64,000 bases of DNA. It comes from Runella salmonicolor (lineage in GTDB: Bacteria > Bacteroidota > Bacteroidia > Cytophagales > Spirosomataceae). The stretch covers positions 186,001-250,000 of the forward strand of contig NZ_JAMZEL010000008.1 in the NCBI RefSeq assembly GCF_024158025.1, given 5' to 3'. The notes below the pieces were generated by a model, which had not been told where the DNA came from, searched no databases, and saw nothing but the letters and a program-made list of their open reading frames with translations. Shown here piece after piece: positions 33,970 to 41,875 of the stretch (positions within the stretch are counted from its first letter, which is position 1; each line of letters starts with the position of its first letter). The position numbers and the translations under genes are program-made.

Positions 33970-35484
33970 TTACTCTACACCCATCAACGTCAAGGCAGCG
34001 CGGGCTTTATTGTCCACGCTGTTTTTGTATTCGTGCTTCGGGTAATTAAGGGCTTGCTTGAAATGATAAATGGCCTTGGCGTTGTTGCCTTTTGCCTGAT
34101 ACATATAGCCCAATTGCAACGCTGAAGTGGCCCCAAAATACAAACTCTGCGCCTGGCTGAGCGCAATGGCGCGTTCATAATGCACGATGGAAGAATCAGG
34201 ACGATTTTGGCGTTGAAGAGTACGCCCCCAACGATAATGAAATTCGGCTTTATCGTAGAGCGTGGTAAAAAAAGTTTCTTGATACGGTTTCAAAGCAGAG
34301 GCTGCTTCCTGTAAATATCCCCCATCAAACGCCAATCGGGCTTTCATTAAGGCTTTCTGTTGTCCCGAAACTTCTTTCTTTCGGAAGCTTTTGGCGAATT
34401 TTTCCGCAAATTTATCGGCTTCCACGTAACTCGTTCCAACGGTCAGGACGCGCTCCAAATAGGGCATTGCCACAGCTTCTTCACCTTCCAGCCAATGGCT
34501 CAAAAACAATTTCAGGTGCGTATCTTTCAGGTAATTTTGGCCTTTATACTGTGCCAGAAATCGTTTCAAGTGTGTACGTGCTTCGTCGTATTGACCTTTT
34601 TGAAGTAGAATTTCTCCTTTCAGGTATTCCAAAAAAGGAAACGCCAGATAGCCACTGCCAACGGGCCGCTGATTTAGTAATTTTAGGGCCTGCTCTCCGC
34701 GTCCGTCCTTCATTGAGATTGTTGTTCCGAAAAAATGGAGCAGTAAATTATCCTTTTCACCGTTAACAAAGCCCAAAAGCGCCGCGTTTTGCGGTTCAGT
34801 GTAAGTGAGGATATATGCGTGCAACAGCAACTCAACCAGTCTTGCTTCGGGGCCAAACAATTTGTCTTTTTGAATAATGGCCTTGATTTCACGCATTCCC
34901 TGCGGAATATTGCCGCGCAAGCCTAGCAGTTTGGTGACCCACTGAAAGTTTTGCGGAGCCGAACCAATCAATACATGAAGCATCCCCAATGACTTGTAAG
35001 TAGAGATAAAATCGGGATATTTTTTGGCATTTTCTTCCAGTAGCCGATACGCCTTGATAATATCCCAACACGCGCTGACTTCTTTGCCGAATTTCAATTT
35101 GATAAACGCCCAATGCAGACGAATTTCGGCCTGATATAATCGCTGATAAGGCGAACTCGGGGGCAACTCTTCCAAAAACGCCAAGCGTTTGTCTTGATTG
35201 GGAGACAATTGTTCAAACAAACGTTTTTCGTCGCTTACCAACAAAGTGACCATATCGGCGTAATTTTCCACATACACGGCAAAGGCTTTTTGCGGCCCAG
35301 TATTTTTTTCTTTTTGCAGCAGCGCCCTTGCGGAGGTAACTTTCAACTTAAACACATCAGCGTACGCATCTTGAAGCGTGGGCGTAATTTGGTACGGATT
35401 ACTTTGCCCAAAGGAAGGAAGACGAGAAAAGAAGAAGCAAAGAAAAAAGGCAAAAAGGCCGGTGAATAAAACTCCCTTTTTCAC
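33970..35484 (-). CDS. Exported TPR-repeat protein
   Basis: 504 residues with a signal peptide (VLFTGLFAFFLCFFFSRLPSFGQ). The rest is helical with TPR-like units, clearest at the end (FHYRWGRTLQRQNRPDSSIVHYERAIALSQ and AKGNNAKAIYHFKQALNYP). Probably a periplasmic or surface scaffold; the partner is unknown. The start codon is GTG, overlapping the TGA of the Uma2 gene (GTGA, 4 bp), so the two are translationally coupled although their functions do not obviously match. Confidence 0.75.
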   Translation of the reverse strand: MKKGVLFTGLFAFFLCFFFSRLPSFGQSNPYQITPTLQDAYADVFKLKVTSARALLQKEKNTGPQKAFAVYVENYADMVTLLVSDEKRLFEQLSPNQDKRLAFLEELPPSSPYQRLYQAEIRLHWAFIKLKFGKEVSACWDIIKAYRLLEENAKKYPDFISTYKSLGMLHVLIGSAPQNFQWVTKLLGLRGNIPQGMREIKAIIQKDKLFGPEARLVELLLHAYILTYTEPQNAALLGFVNGEKDNLLLHFFGTTISMKDGRGEQALKLLNQRPVGSGYLAFPFLEYLKGEILLQKGQYDEARTHLKRFLAQYKGQNYLKDTHLKLFLSHWLEGEEAVAMPYLERVLTVGTSYVEADKFAEKFAKSFRKKEVSGQQKALMKARLAFDGGYLQEAASALKPYQETFFTTLYDKAEFHYRWGRTLQRQNRPDSSIVHYERAIALSQAQSLYFGATSALQLGYMYQAKGNNAKAIYHFKQALNYPKHEYKNSVDNKARAALTLMGVE

Positions 35485-36110
35485 AACTTAAAACCTTCTT
35501 TTTGAAGCAGTTGTTCAAGTGAGAATTGATATTCACCCAGCAAACTAACATTTTTTTTCCAAGTCGAAATAATGCCATCTTGCCCTGCCAGCGACACAAA
35601 CTGTTGTTTTGTTCCTGAAAAAAACCAAATCACTTCCCGAACCCCGAAATCTAACAATTTTTTGGTTTTAATGCCGTAATAATCCATTTCTGAAATCCCG
35701 AAATCGGTCGTATCGGCCTGTATATCTACTTCTATGACCGCTAAGGGTGGAATTTCGAAGTATTTATCTTTAAAAGCATGATTTTGCAAAGCTGCCTTTT
35801 CGTAAATCACAATATCAGATGAAACGTTGCTACGTTTTTTGAGATGAAAGCCCACTTCGTTAGTGATAACGAAATAGGCATCTTCATCTAAATTTTTCAA
35901 CAAATATTTCATCAAAACGCCAATAATTATTGCTTGGGTGTCGCTTTCGCCCATAATTTCTTCCTTCGTTTTCAGTTGATTTAATACATCTTTATAGCCC
36001 CGATAGTACATGGGTTTTCCGTCGTATTCTTCATAAATCAACGATTTCGGGATTTCATGCTTGGCAAATTTGGTCCGAATGCGTTTGCGTTTGGTGGAGA
36101 CTGCTACCAT
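35481..36110 (-). CDS. Uma2 family PD-(D/E)XK protein
   Basis: 209 residues. The fold motifs are SSDIVIYE, LAVIEVDIQ and, after a short loop, KTKKLLDFGVREVIWFF, matching the DUF820/Uma2 restriction-endonuclease-like family. Uma2 genes multiply in many cyanobacteria and Bacteroidota and no cellular target is known. The acidic residues expected for catalysis (Asp in SSD, Glu-x-Asp in EVD) are present. It is cotranscribed with the TPR protein and has a TATCTTTG promoter element 22 bp upstream. Confidence 0.8.
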   Translation of the reverse strand: MVAVSTKRKRIRTKFAKHEIPKSLIYEEYDGKPMYYRGYKDVLNQLKTKEEIMGESDTQAIIIGVLMKYLLKNLDEDAYFVITNEVGFHLKKRSNVSSDIVIYEKAALQNHAFKDKYFEIPPLAVIEVDIQADTTDFGISEMDYYGIKTKKLLDFGVREVIWFFSGTKQQFVSLAGQDGIISTWKKNVSLLGEYQFSLEQLLQKEGFKL

Positions 36111-36132
36111 GTCAATTCCTGTTTTTCTAAAT

Positions 36133-36140
36133 CAAAGATA
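36133..36140 (-). promoter_or_regulatory. Candidate -7 element (TATCTTTG) for the Uma2-TPR operon
   Basis: Exact TAnnTTTG on the minus strand, 22 bp before the ATG at 36110. Confidence 0.55.
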
Positions 36141-36153
36141 GAAAAATAAACCA

Positions 36154-36597
36154 CTACCCTAGCTCTTCAATGAGACATTTCTTTTGCTGAAACAGGAAGC
36201 TGTCGCCGCGTTGTTTTCCCATCAGCGAAGCGCCCAGCGGCGATTGTGGCGACACCGCGATGACTCTTGTTCCCGCCATATCTAGCAGCCCTACGCTCAC
36301 GGCCACAAAGAAATAACCCGCTGTGGTTTTGACCAACGTACCCAATCCTACGCGTTGAAAATGAAACAACGGGTCGATGCGGTCCAGCACAGCGCGCTCC
36401 TGACGAATCTGGTCGTACAACTGGGCGTGGCGGTCTCGTTCGTTTTGGGCCATGGCCCGCGCAGTTTCGTACTTATCTCCCGCACTGCTTTTGGTTTCTT
36501 CGTTGGCTGAGCTTTGGGCAGATTGCATGGCATCCAATGCAGCCTGCATTCGAGCATCCAAATGCGCTTTTAAACGTTCCAGAATGGCTAATTTCAT
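36154..36597 (-). CDS. GreA/GreB-like protein
   Basis: 147 residues from the ATG at 36597. An N-terminal helical hairpin (LERLKAHLDARMQAALDAMQSAQ ... AQLYDQIRQE) is followed by a small beta domain (VGLGTLVKTTAGYFFVAVSVG, VIAVSPQSPLGASLMGK). Helical hairpin plus FKBP-like C-terminal domain with SPLGxxLxGK is the Gre-factor plan. The coiled coil lacks the usual acidic tip that I would expect for transcript cleavage, so it may bind RNA polymerase without Gre activity. In databases such proteins are often misnamed. A longer frame from 36666 starts upstream of any plausible translation signal. Confidence 0.6.
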   Translation of the reverse strand: MKLAILERLKAHLDARMQAALDAMQSAQSSANEETKSSAGDKYETARAMAQNERDRHAQLYDQIRQERAVLDRIDPLFHFQRVGLGTLVKTTAGYFFVAVSVGLLDMAGTRVIAVSPQSPLGASLMGKQRGDSFLFQQKKCLIEELG

Positions 36598-36686
36598 AAT
36601 TGGTGTTATTCGTTTGACTATGAAATAACAAGAACAAAGAATACATTTCCTTGTACTGTTCTCCATGTTGTCGGGCCTCCGCTGTA

Positions 36687-37709
36687 TTACAATCGGTGAT
36701 TAATAATTTGGTCGTACATCCCTGCGAATGCCGACTGTTTTACCCCTTCCGAAGAAAGAAAATCGTGCGGAAAACCCAGTTCTATTTTGCTGAGTTCATT
36801 TAGCCGATGCATCATTTCGTCGGGGATGGTTGAATCAAGGCTTTTGAGAGAATCTTGCAATTGCTCCACGCGACGGGCCCCGATGATGGGCATGACGTTA
36901 GAAACCCGTTGCCGGGCCCAATTGATGGCCACCTGTGTGGGGGTTACGCCCAACTCATCGGCGATTTCTACCACGGCTTGGGCAATCTCCTGACTGCGTT
37001 CGTTGCGTCGGAGGCTATTTTCGGGCACGCGCCCGCCTTCTCCGCGTAGGTATTTGCCCGTCAGCGCCCCGCCGCCAATCACCCCCCAAGGTGTTACGGC
37101 CATATCTAGGGCTTTGGCCATGGGCAACAAATCGCGTTCAGCGCCCCGTTGTAGCAACGAATACTCAATCTGCAAAGCCGCAAATTGACTCCAGCCACGC
37201 AGTTCGGCAAGCATATTAGCCCGCGAAATCACCCAAGCAGGCGTGTCAGAAATACCGATGTAATGCACTTTCCCACTCCGCACCAAGTCGTCCAATCCGC
37301 GCATTACTTCCTCTACGGGTGTGGTAAAATCCCACATGTGAACCCAAAACAGGTCGATATAATCAGTATTGAGGCGTTTTAAACTTTCGTTGAGCGAACG
37401 AACCATATTTTTGCGATGGTTTCCAGCGTAGTTGGGGTCACCGTCGCGGTCCATAAGGGTATATTTGGTAGCGAGCACAAAATGGTCGCGGTCGGAAGCG
37501 ATAAAATCTCCTAAAAATTTCTCCGAAGTCCCTTCGGTGTAGCGATTGGCCGTATCTATAAAATTACCGCCAGCATTGGCATACATGTCAAAAATTTTCT
37601 TACTTTCATGCTTATCAGCGCCCCATCCCCATTCGGTTCCGAAGGTCATGGTGCCAAGACAAATTTCTGAAACACGAAGGCCTGATTTTCCCAATAATTT
37701 GAATTTCAT
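36687..37709 (-). CDS. Aldo/keto reductase
   Basis: 340 residues from the ATG at 37709 (MKFKLLGKSGLRVSEI). The (beta/alpha)8 fold shows catalytic Asp-Tyr-Lys-His positions: DTANRYTEG, LATKYTL and FWVHMWD. NADPH-binding GARRVEQLQDSL is near the C terminus. The sequence resembles the YajO/YghZ type subgroup. The substrate cannot be told. An upstream in-frame start at 37742 adds a poorly conserved 11-residue extension and is rejected. Confidence 0.92.
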   Translation of the reverse strand: MKFKLLGKSGLRVSEICLGTMTFGTEWGWGADKHESKKIFDMYANAGGNFIDTANRYTEGTSEKFLGDFIASDRDHFVLATKYTLMDRDGDPNYAGNHRKNMVRSLNESLKRLNTDYIDLFWVHMWDFTTPVEEVMRGLDDLVRSGKVHYIGISDTPAWVISRANMLAELRGWSQFAALQIEYSLLQRGAERDLLPMAKALDMAVTPWGVIGGGALTGKYLRGEGGRVPENSLRRNERSQEIAQAVVEIADELGVTPTQVAINWARQRVSNVMPIIGARRVEQLQDSLKSLDSTIPDEMMHRLNELSKIELGFPHDFLSSEGVKQSAFAGMYDQIINHRL

Positions 37710-37851
37710 AGTGATGAAGTTTGTTAGGTGAATAAAGCACACGCGTTGTCGGATGAGACGTTACTCTTTTAAAAGCTGACCGACAAAATCGGCTTTTCTT
37801 TCCCGCAAATCTGCGTTTTTGCTCAAAATTACGGATAAAACTCGGTTAATT

Positions 37852-38598
37852 ATGTGTTTTCATAATTCGTTAACAGCCACCGTTGCAGAAGTAGAGAAAC
37901 GTTTCGAAGCTACTTCAGAAGTTAAGCAAGCTGATCTTCAGCCTGTCTACCACGGAAATGGGTTTGATTATCCCACTTGGCCCGTGATTACTGCGCAAGC
38001 CCCACAAACCATCCAACTGTTTCGTTGGGGGCTGGTGCCGCGTTGGGTAAAATCCAAAGAAGAAGCCGAAGAAATACGGGCCAATACGCTCAATGCCAAG
38101 GTTGAAACGCTGGCTCAAAAACCCTCTTTTAAATACGCCCTTCGAGAATCCCAGCGTTGTCTTGTACCTTCTACGGGATTTTTTGAATGGCAAACCGTGG
38201 GCAAACAAAAATACCCTTACTACATTCGGTTACGCAATCAACCACTTTTTGCCATGGCGGGAATCTGGGAAAGTTGGCACAATCCCGACTTCGCTGATGA
38301 TGTTTGGAACACCTTTAGCATTATCACCACGGAGGCCAATCCCATGATGGCGCGTATTCACAATACCAAGCAACGAATGCCTTTGCTTCTATTGCCGGGT
38401 AGTGAATCCCTTTGGCTTCAATCCGATTTGGATAGCTCGGCCCTGAAAGAAATAGCCCGTCCGCTGGACGACAGCCTGATGGAATCGTTTACAATCGGTC
38501 GGTTGATTAGCAATCGTAAAACTGATTCAAATGTCCCTGACGTAAACAAACCGCACCTTTATCCTGAATTATCGCAACAACAATTGTCGCTATTTTAG
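37852..38598 (+). CDS. SOS-response-associated peptidase (SRAP/HMCES-YedK family)
   Basis: 248 residues. The start is fixed by chemistry: the catalytic cysteine of SRAP proteins must be residue 2 after Met removal, and the ATG at 37852 gives MCFHNSL. A start at 37819 would bury it at position 13. Other family motifs are RANTLNAKVE, GFFEWQ and IHNTKQRMPLLL (HxxxRMP). The protein crosslinks to abasic sites in single-stranded DNA to shield them. Monocistronic, divergent from the aldo/keto reductase. Confidence 0.95.
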   Translation: MCFHNSLTATVAEVEKRFEATSEVKQADLQPVYHGNGFDYPTWPVITAQAPQTIQLFRWGLVPRWVKSKEEAEEIRANTLNAKVETLAQKPSFKYALRESQRCLVPSTGFFEWQTVGKQKYPYYIRLRNQPLFAMAGIWESWHNPDFADDVWNTFSIITTEANPMMARIHNTKQRMPLLLLPGSESLWLQSDLDSSALKEIARPLDDSLMESFTIGRLISNRKTDSNVPDVNKPHLYPELSQQQLSLF

Positions 38599-38661
38599 CG
38601 TTTTATAAAGCAACAATTGCGAATAACTATCGCTGAATTAACCTAAACAGTAACCATTCTC

Positions 38662-39567
38662 ATGCTAAGAAAAATATGCCTTTGGGCCTGTGTTTGCGGA
38701 TTGTGCTGGGGGCTTTCTTCCTGTTTTCGTTCGTGGCGCAAAAATGAACGTGACCTTCGCAAGCATTACGCAAACAAACCCGTTCGACCTACTTATTATA
38801 CCATTCAAAACGACAGCCTTCGGCTGTTTGTTGCCACCACTGGTGCCGATACGCTGCCGCCGCTCCTGCTCATCCACGGTGCACCGGGGGCGTGGTACGG
38901 TTATCTCAATATGGTGGATGACAGCATTTTGCAGAGCAAATACCACATCATTGCCGTTGACCGACTAGGGTATAATCATTCAAAACACCGCAAAAAACGC
39001 ATCGTTACGTCCATTGATTTGCAGGCCCGGGCGGCCGCGTTGGCCTTGTCGCTCAACCATTCCCGTCAAAAAGGAGTGTTGCTTGGTCGCTCTTACGGAG
39101 CACCCATTGCGGCCAAAATTGCGATACTCAATCCCCAACGATTCAATAAATTGGTGATGCTGGCCCCTGCCATCGACCCCACCAAAGAAAAATTCTGGTG
39201 GTTTTCAAAGCCCGCTAAATGGTGGATAGTTAGGATGTGGCTCCCGCATCGTATTAATCTGGCGTCGTTTGAAAAATTTGCCCACGCTAAGGAATTAGAG
39301 AAACTGGCAGACGAGTGGCCAATGCTCCAAGTGCCAACGACCGTGGTGCAAGGAGGTAAAGATTGGATTGTAGACCCGACAAATCTTGATTTTGCCCGCA
39401 TGAAACTTGCCAAAAAGGAAGCACAATTTATCTTCTTGCCCAATGCAGGTCATTTAATTTCGTATTCTCATCCAGATTTGGTTCGCGAATTGGTCATCAC
39501 ACCTTTTCAACACCCATCAGCCTCTATGACCTCCGTACAGGTGGGGACGAACGAAGACCACAAATAA
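38662..39567 (+). CDS. Alpha/beta hydrolase, probable lipoprotein
   Basis: 301 residues. A short signal ends in a lipobox-like LSSC (about residue 21). The hydrolase core has LLLIHGAPGAWYGYL, the nucleophile elbow LGRSYGAPI (GxSxG), and late catalytic residues in VVQGGKDWIVDP and NAGHLIS. Substrate unknown. 64 bp behind the SRAP gene on the same strand. Confidence 0.8.
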   Translation: MLRKICLWACVCGLCWGLSSCFRSWRKNERDLRKHYANKPVRPTYYTIQNDSLRLFVATTGADTLPPLLLIHGAPGAWYGYLNMVDDSILQSKYHIIAVDRLGYNHSKHRKKRIVTSIDLQARAAALALSLNHSRQKGVLLGRSYGAPIAAKIAILNPQRFNKLVMLAPAIDPTKEKFWWFSKPAKWWIVRMWLPHRINLASFEKFAHAKELEKLADEWPMLQVPTTVVQGGKDWIVDPTNLDFARMKLAKKEAQFIFLPNAGHLISYSHPDLVRELVITPFQHPSASMTSVQVGTNEDHK

Positions 39568-39572
39568 GTAGG

Positions 39573-39580
39573 TATCTTTG
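39573..39580 (+). promoter_or_regulatory. Candidate -7 element (TATCTTTG) for the NamZ-like gene
   Basis: Exact TAnnTTTG in the gap between hydrolase and DUF1343 gene, 55 bp before the ATG. Confidence 0.5.
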
Positions 39581-39635
39581 AGGGAACGCCCATTTGTTGT
39601 AACTTTCCCCCTCAAACAATCCTGCTTTTTGCTTT

Positions 39636-40859
39636 ATGAAACGGTCATTTCATCTGTCCCTTTTTGTTGCCACTGTGTTTTTGGCAGTTTTTGCCGCATT
39701 TACTACCGCCCCAAAACCTGAAAATGCAAAAAAAAGCATCATTACGGGCGCCGACCAAACCTCAGCGTATCTTCCCTATCTGAAAGGGAAACGCATTGGA
39801 ATGCTGGTCAATCAAACTTCAATCATTGGCAAAAAGCACTGTGTCGATAGCCTCTTCAAATTAGGGGTAAAAATTACCAAGATTTTTGGGCCTGAACACG
39901 GATTTCGGGGCAATGCGAGCAACGGTGCTAAAGTAGACGATAGCGTAGACCCCGCCACGGGCATTCCCGTGATTTCGCTCTACGGTAAAAACCGTAAACC
40001 TTCCAAAGAACACTTGGCCGACGTCGATTTGATGATTTTTGACGTGCAGGACGTAGGGGCTCGTTTTTATACCTACATCAATACGCTATCGTACGTCATG
40101 GAGGCCTGTGCCGAAAACAACAAAGAATTACTCATTTTGGACCGCCCCAACCCGAACGGATTTATTGTGGATGGCCCCATTTTGGAGCCGCACCTGAAAT
40201 CAGGCATCGGAATTTTTCCTATTCCCATCAGCCACGGTCTGACCATCGGAGAGTTTGCCCAAATGATTAATGGCGAAGGTTGGCTGCCCAACGGGCTGAA
40301 ATGCAAATTAAAAATCATCAAAGTAGCCAATTATACGCATGACCTGCCGTATGTCCTCCCCGTACCGCCTTCGCCCAATTTAAATACGCAGCAGTCCATT
40401 CTGCTCTATCCCAGTATTTGTCTATTTGAAGGCACCATTTTGAGTCAAGGGCGCGGCACCTACATGCCTTTCACGGTACTGGGAGCACCCTTATTGAAAG
40501 GGAAATACACGTTTTCGTTCAAACCAGTCAGTCTTAAAGGCATGAGCGAAACTCCCCTGCATCAGGATACTGACTGTTATGGATTGGATTTGCGGAAGTA
40601 TGACACCGCTATTTTTCTGAAAACCAAGAAATTAAACTTGCAATGGCTCATGGAGCTGTATGCGGCTTACCCCCTCAAAGAGAAGTTTTTTGACATGAGT
40701 CAAAGCAAACAAATGGGAAACTTTGATAAACTGGCGGGAACAGAAAACTTAAAGCAGCAGATTATTGCGGGTAAATCAGAAGAAGAAATTCGTAAAAGCT
40801 GGGAGCCCGGGCTGGGAGACTTCAAAATCAAGCGAAAGAAATATTTATTGTACCCATAA
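39636..40859 (+). CDS. DUF1343 exo-beta-N-acetylmuramidase (NamZ-like)
   Basis: 407 residues with a signal peptide (SLFVATVFLAVFAAFTTA). DUF1343 hallmarks are GKRIGMLVNQTSIIG, FGPEHGFRGNASNGAKV, LMIFDVQDVGARFYTYI and LDRPNPNG. The family includes NamZ (GH171), which removes N-acetylmuramic acid from peptidoglycan fragments. The role here is therefore cell-wall recycling in the periplasm. A DeoR-family regulator follows 209 bp downstream with its own control region; a regulatory link is possible but not shown. Confidence 0.88.
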   Translation: MKRSFHLSLFVATVFLAVFAAFTTAPKPENAKKSIITGADQTSAYLPYLKGKRIGMLVNQTSIIGKKHCVDSLFKLGVKITKIFGPEHGFRGNASNGAKVDDSVDPATGIPVISLYGKNRKPSKEHLADVDLMIFDVQDVGARFYTYINTLSYVMEACAENNKELLILDRPNPNGFIVDGPILEPHLKSGIGIFPIPISHGLTIGEFAQMINGEGWLPNGLKCKLKIIKVANYTHDLPYVLPVPPSPNLNTQQSILLYPSICLFEGTILSQGRGTYMPFTVLGAPLLKGKYTFSFKPVSLKGMSETPLHQDTDCYGLDLRKYDTAIFLKTKKLNLQWLMELYAAYPLKEKFFDMSQSKQMGNFDKLAGTENLKQQIIAGKSEEEIRKSWEPGLGDFKIKRKKYLLYP

Positions 40860-40868
40860 AAAAGAAAC

Positions 40869-40918
40869 ATCCCTCGCAGCTACACAAACCCCTAAGGTAG
40901 CGCGAGGGATATTTTATC
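40869..40918 (+). terminator. Terminator-like hairpin after the NamZ-like gene
   Basis: Stem ATCCCTCGC (40869-40877) plus GCTAC (40879-40883) pairs with GTAGC (40897-40901) and GCGAGGGAT (40902-40910), one bulged A, followed by ATTTTAT. Confidence 0.7.
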
Positions 40919-40946
40919 ATAGGTTAAGTTGTGGTTGAAACAACTA

Positions 40947-41002
40947 TGCAAAAATATGCAATCTTTTTGTTTTAATGCAACTTTTTTTTGCATTTTTTTG
41001 CA
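40947..41002. promoter_or_regulatory. Cluster of TGCA words upstream of the DeoR gene
   Basis: TGCA occurs at 40947, 40957, 40976, 40989 and 40999 in an AT-rich region 67 to 122 bp upstream of the ATG; two pairs are exactly 10 bp apart. DeoR-family proteins often bind tandem short repeats near their own gene, so this is a candidate autoregulatory operator. Confidence 0.5.
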
Positions 41003-41068
41003 AGATATTTTTAGAAATCACTCTCAATGAATTTTTAAGTATTTATTGAAGTATATTTTAACTAACCT

Positions 41069-41818
41069 ATGATAAAAGAAGAGCGCCAACGGCTCATTAT
41101 TGAGAAGCTCAATCGTGACCAAAAAATCAACTTAGTGGAGTTGAGTCAGCTACTGCACGTTTCGTACGACAGCATCAGACGCGACGTTATTGAACTGGAA
41201 GACAAGGGCTTACTGAAAAAAGTACACGGTGGAGCCGTGGCTAATTCCTACTTGTCTTTTAAAACCACGCAAGGATTCGGTATCGACAATCAGGAAGTAT
41301 TGCACCTGACCCGAAAAGCCCAAAAACTGTTTGAAAATCATCAAACGATATTGATGGATGGCGGCACCACGAATTTTCACATTGCCGAACAATTTCCCAA
41401 AAACTTGGAACTGACCGTCATTACCAACAGTCTGCCCCTTGCCATCGTACTGAATGAACACCCAAAAATTGAAACAATCCTTTTGGGAGGCACCTACCAC
41501 AAACGCTACCAAATCACGGTAGGCAACCAAGCCATGCGCCAACTCGAACACCTGCGGGTTGACCTTTATCTCATGGGTTTCAATGGGTTAGATCCAAATG
41601 TAGGAGTTACGCTGCGCAATTATGAAGAATCGGTCTTAAAACAAAAAATGGCAAAAGCGGCCAAAAAAGTAGCGATTTGTGCCATTACTGAAAAAATCCA
41701 TACCATAGAGACCTACAAGGTATGCGACCTGCATGAGATTGATTTTTTGGTGACGAGTCTAAAACCCGCCGACCCGTCGTTGAACGATTTTCGCAATAAA
41801 GGGATTGAAATCATCTAA
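41069..41818 (+). CDS. DeoR/GlpR family transcription regulator
   Basis: 249 residues. An N-terminal HTH (INLVELSQLLHVSYDSIRRDVIELEDKGLLKKVHGGAV) is followed by the DeoRC sugar-phosphate sensor domain (TILMDGGTTNFHIAEQF, VITNSLPLAIVL, LLGGTYHKRYQITVG, MGFNGLDP). It normally represses sugar or sugar-phosphate genes until a phosphorylated ligand binds. TGCA repeats at helical spacing flank the gene on both sides. Its target genes are not evident; NamZ-like upstream and GlcNAc/MurNAc metabolism are possibilities. Converges on the CorC-like gene. Confidence 0.93.
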   Translation: MIKEERQRLIIEKLNRDQKINLVELSQLLHVSYDSIRRDVIELEDKGLLKKVHGGAVANSYLSFKTTQGFGIDNQEVLHLTRKAQKLFENHQTILMDGGTTNFHIAEQFPKNLELTVITNSLPLAIVLNEHPKIETILLGGTYHKRYQITVGNQAMRQLEHLRVDLYLMGFNGLDPNVGVTLRNYEESVLKQKMAKAAKKVAICAITEKIHTIETYKVCDLHEIDFLVTSLKPADPSLNDFRNKGIEII

Positions 41819-41853
41819 ACCTTGCAAAAGTTTGCAAATCTTTGCAAGGTTTA
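41816..41853. terminator. TGCA-containing hairpin between convergent genes
   Basis: A 13-bp perfect stem TAAACCTTGCAAA / TTTGCAAGGTTTA with a 12-nt loop that itself contains TTTGCAAA. The TAA is the DeoR stop. TGCA recurs at 41823, 41833 and 41843, so the element may be terminator and protein-binding site at once. Confidence 0.65.
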
Positions 41854-41875
41854 AACTTTACCATCTGAAAGAGTA

